This document shows, piece after piece, positions 22,807 through 24,408 of a stretch of 24,408 nucleotides of DNA. Where the stretch lies: positions 1 to 24,408 of the forward strand of contig CAMLXE010000002.1 of assembly GCA_946490455.1 (NCBI GenBank), in the 5' to 3' direction. A program made the translations under genes and the position numbers. The stretch is from an uncultured Desulfovibrio sp. Its GTDB lineage: Bacteria; Desulfobacterota; Desulfovibrionia; Desulfovibrionales; Desulfovibrionaceae. The notes beneath the pieces are model-generated. The model saw only the letters and a program-made list of their open reading frames with translations, made no database searches and was not told the DNA's origin. The first letter of the stretch is position 1, and each line of letters opens with the position of its first letter.

Positions 22807-24408
22807 TCACCTTTTTTTATCTTCCATCTCGGCAGCTATCAACCGATTCCAGCGTTCAGCAAACGCTTCGTCACTTCTGCCACGCCAGTTCTGCATCTCC
22901 TGCAAAAAGGCTTTTGCTCTTTCCTGTAGGGCTTCTGCTGTGTCCTTATTGTCAATAACAAGATGACATCCTGCCATCTTGCGTTCCTGTGACCACTGCA
23001 GGGCATCCATTGCCTGCATCATGCGTTCTGTCCATCCGCGAATGGCAAGAAGGCGATGCCGACGTTCTTTCTCATCACAACAGACTCCAACCAGAAACGG
23101 TTCTGGTCCAGCAGAAGTCTTCTCCCTTCGGGAGTTTCCGCTCAGAGGCCCCCCATGATTCCAGCCTGTTTCAAACCATAGAGGAACTTCCGCTACTGCA
23201 AAAGCCTGTCCGTCCTTCTCCTGCATGTTCCAGAAACGTTCCAGATCATCCCAGACTAACGGATGCAGAAGAGCATTCAGTTCCTGTGCATCCATTTCCG
23301 GGAAGCTGCCGTCCGCCCCCGGCAACAGGGCTGCAGCCAGTTTCTTGCGATCAACGGGTGTATGCTCACTGGCAACAAAACGATTTCCATAGCGTTGCCG
23401 TAAGGCCTGCCAGGCTTCCTGACCGGGTTCGTAAAGGCGAATGACAGCCTCATCGGCACTCCAGATAGGTACCCCAAGATCTCCCAATGTATGCACAAAC
23501 AGAGACTTGCCGCTTCCAGCAGAACCAGTAACGACAACACGCCGCATGCGTCGATTCAAGACTTTTGCAGTATCCAGAAAATCATCCGGGGGTGGGCAGC
23601 AAAAAGACATGGCTTCTCCTGTAAAAGGATGAGTAAATGAAAGTTTCCATGCATGCAGCATCTGCCTGGGAGCAGGGTCATGCGTCAGGATGATACCTGG
23701 AAGCGGAGGTACAAGAGCCTGCCCTCCTCTTCCATAGACAGCATCACCCCACAGGGGATGTCCGACATGAGCCATATGCACTCGGATCTGATGCGTTCTG
23801 CCTGTATAGATCCTCACAGCCAGCAGGGCATATCCCATTCCCCCATAGAGAACGCGCCACTCACTTTTGGCAGGCTTGCCATTTTTGACTACAGCTACCT
23901 TAACTTTGACCTGAGGATGTCTGCCGAGCGGCGCATCCACAATGCCTGTCTGTGGAGGCGTTCCCTGAACCAGCGCGAGATATTCCTTATGAACTTCACG
24001 CGCAGCAAAGGCTTCTGACAGGCGCAGTCTGGCTTCCTCCGTCAGAGCTACGCAGATCAATCCCGAAGTATCCTTGTCCAGTCTGTGGACAATTCCGGGA
24101 CGAAAGCCTTCCTGTTCACGCAATGAAGGGAAATGAGCCACCAGCCTGTGGACCAATGTGCCCTTAGGGCAACTGGGGGCAGGATGGACGGTCAGGCCGG
24201 CAGGCTTATTCACAATGGCAAGGTAGGAATCCTGATACAGGATTGACAGTTCTCCCTCTTCTGGAGAGACGCTGGTGGCAGGAATACGGAGCAGGAGTTC
24301 CACATGCTGCCCGGGGGACAACCGGTAAGCGACATTCGTACAGGACTGCCCCTCAACACGACATTCGCCCTCCCGAATGGCCCGCTTTATCTTTTCACGT
24401 GAAACATC
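22807..24408 (-). CDS. RluD-type pseudouridine synthase fused to dephospho-CoA kinase, 5' end outside the window
   Basis: The frame is open to the window edge, so the start lies beyond 24408; 533 residues are visible. Residues 1-43 carry an S4 RNA-binding domain (VSREKIKRAIREGECRVEG). A RluA/RluD catalytic domain follows with HRLDKDTSGL (catalytic D111), GRTHQIRVHMAH and HPLWGDAVYG. From about residue 288 (near 23547) a second enzyme begins: MRRVVVTGSAGSGKS, the P-loop of CoaE, then WSADEAV, HPLVWDDL, EVPLWFETG and the RHRLLAIRGW lid. So one polypeptide should both make pseudouridine in rRNA and phosphorylate dephospho-CoA in the last CoA step. No stop or ribosome site lies at the junction. 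A TTG at 24319 is not a real start, because the S4 domain extends upstream of it. The CoaE part has an extra segment near GNSRREKTSAGPEP. Confidence 0.9.
   Translation of the reverse strand, partial: DVSREKIKRAIREGECRVEGQSCTNVAYRLSPGQHVELLLRIPATSVSPEEGELSILYQDSYLAIVNKPAGLTVHPAPSCPKGTLVHRLVAHFPSLREQEGFRPGIVHRLDKDTSGLICVALTEEARLRLSEAFAAREVHKEYLALVQGTPPQTGIVDAPLGRHPQVKVKVAVVKNGKPAKSEWRVLYGGMGYALLAVRIYTGRTHQIRVHMAHVGHPLWGDAVYGRGGQALVPPLPGIILTHDPAPRQMLHAWKLSFTHPFTGEAMSFCCPPPDDFLDTAKVLNRRMRRVVVTGSAGSGKSLFVHTLGDLGVPIWSADEAVIRLYEPGQEAWQALRQRYGNRFVASEHTPVDRKKLAAALLPGADGSFPEMDAQELNALLHPLVWDDLERFWNMQEKDGQAFAVAEVPLWFETGWNHGGPLSGNSRREKTSAGPEPFLVGVCCDEKERRHRLLAIRGWTERMMQAMDALQWSQERKMAGCHLVIDNKDTAEALQERAKAFLQEMQNWRGRSDEAFAERWNRLIAAEMEDKKR
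24391..24406. promoter_or_regulatory. parS-like sequence inside the RluD-CoaE coding region
   Basis: CTTTTCACGTGAAACA keeps the complete palindromic core TTTCACGTGAAA and matches the parS consensus at 14 of 16 positions. It is read on the minus strand as codons for V-S-R-E, the conserved opening of the S4 domain, so the match may be a true parS, a coding coincidence, or both. Confidence 0.55.

Noticed and set aside
24206..24214. TTATTCACA, a match to the DnaA box consensus
   Set aside because: It is a single copy inside coding sequence with no cluster of boxes or AT-rich unwinding region, so it gives no support for a replication origin here.

Overview
The window reads as a chromosomal segment of a Gram-negative, anaerobic sulfate reducer of the Desulfovibrio type (Desulfovibrionales). 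The main reason is a complete qrcABCD-like cluster encoding a hexaheme cytochrome, a molybdopterin-oxidoreductase-like protein without its usual FeS cysteines, a four-cluster ferredoxin and an NrfD-type membrane protein. In that group this menaquinone reductase takes electrons from periplasmic cytochrome c3. lptF/lptG and the heptose kinase rfaE1 show that the cell makes lipopolysaccharide. Base composition is moderate and even, with no insertion sequence, prophage or CRISPR array, so this is core chromosome rather than an island.

Layout, left to right. Positions 1-409 are a leader or intergenic region. Positions 410-5177 hold the qrc operon (+), closed by a strong intrinsic terminator at 5197-5238. 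Then come cvpA (+), a YczE/YitT-like membrane protein (+) and a two-domain mazG (+), the last preceded by a 12-bp direct repeat and a sigma-70-like promoter. A tRNA-Arg(CCG) gene lies on the minus strand at 7887-7963 with its own promoter and terminator. Next is a tight four-gene + operon: a UPF0173 metallo-hydrolase, a 61-residue protein of unknown function, lptF and lptG. sfsA (-) converges on lptG and is divergent from an aspartate aminotransferase gene (+). pgi (+), with a terminator, follows, then a histidine kinase and sigma-54 response regulator pair (+), then rsmB (+). A bidirectional terminator at 19656-19690 separates rsmB from a minus-strand block, which is transcribed right to left: an RluD-CoaE fusion gene (5' end outside the window), then parA, parB and rfaE1.

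How the genes work together. Qrc moves periplasmic electrons into the menaquinone pool. LptF/LptG form the inner-membrane part of the LPS exporter, and RfaE1 supplies the heptose precursor of the LPS core. ParA, ParB and the parS-like sites segregate the chromosome. The best parS-like site lies in the parA leader, a second lies between parA and parB, and a third lies inside the coding sequence of the RluD-CoaE fusion, where its bases also encode the conserved start of the S4 domain.

I do not see a clearly new multi-gene system. The items most worth a second look are the pseudouridine synthase/dephospho-CoA kinase fusion with an embedded parS-like sequence, the parS arrangement around the par promoter, the direct repeat before mazG, a folded segment after mazG, crossing inverted repeats between the response regulator gene and rsmB, the GSFTGA variant in the sigma-54 activator, and the small protein gene before lptF.
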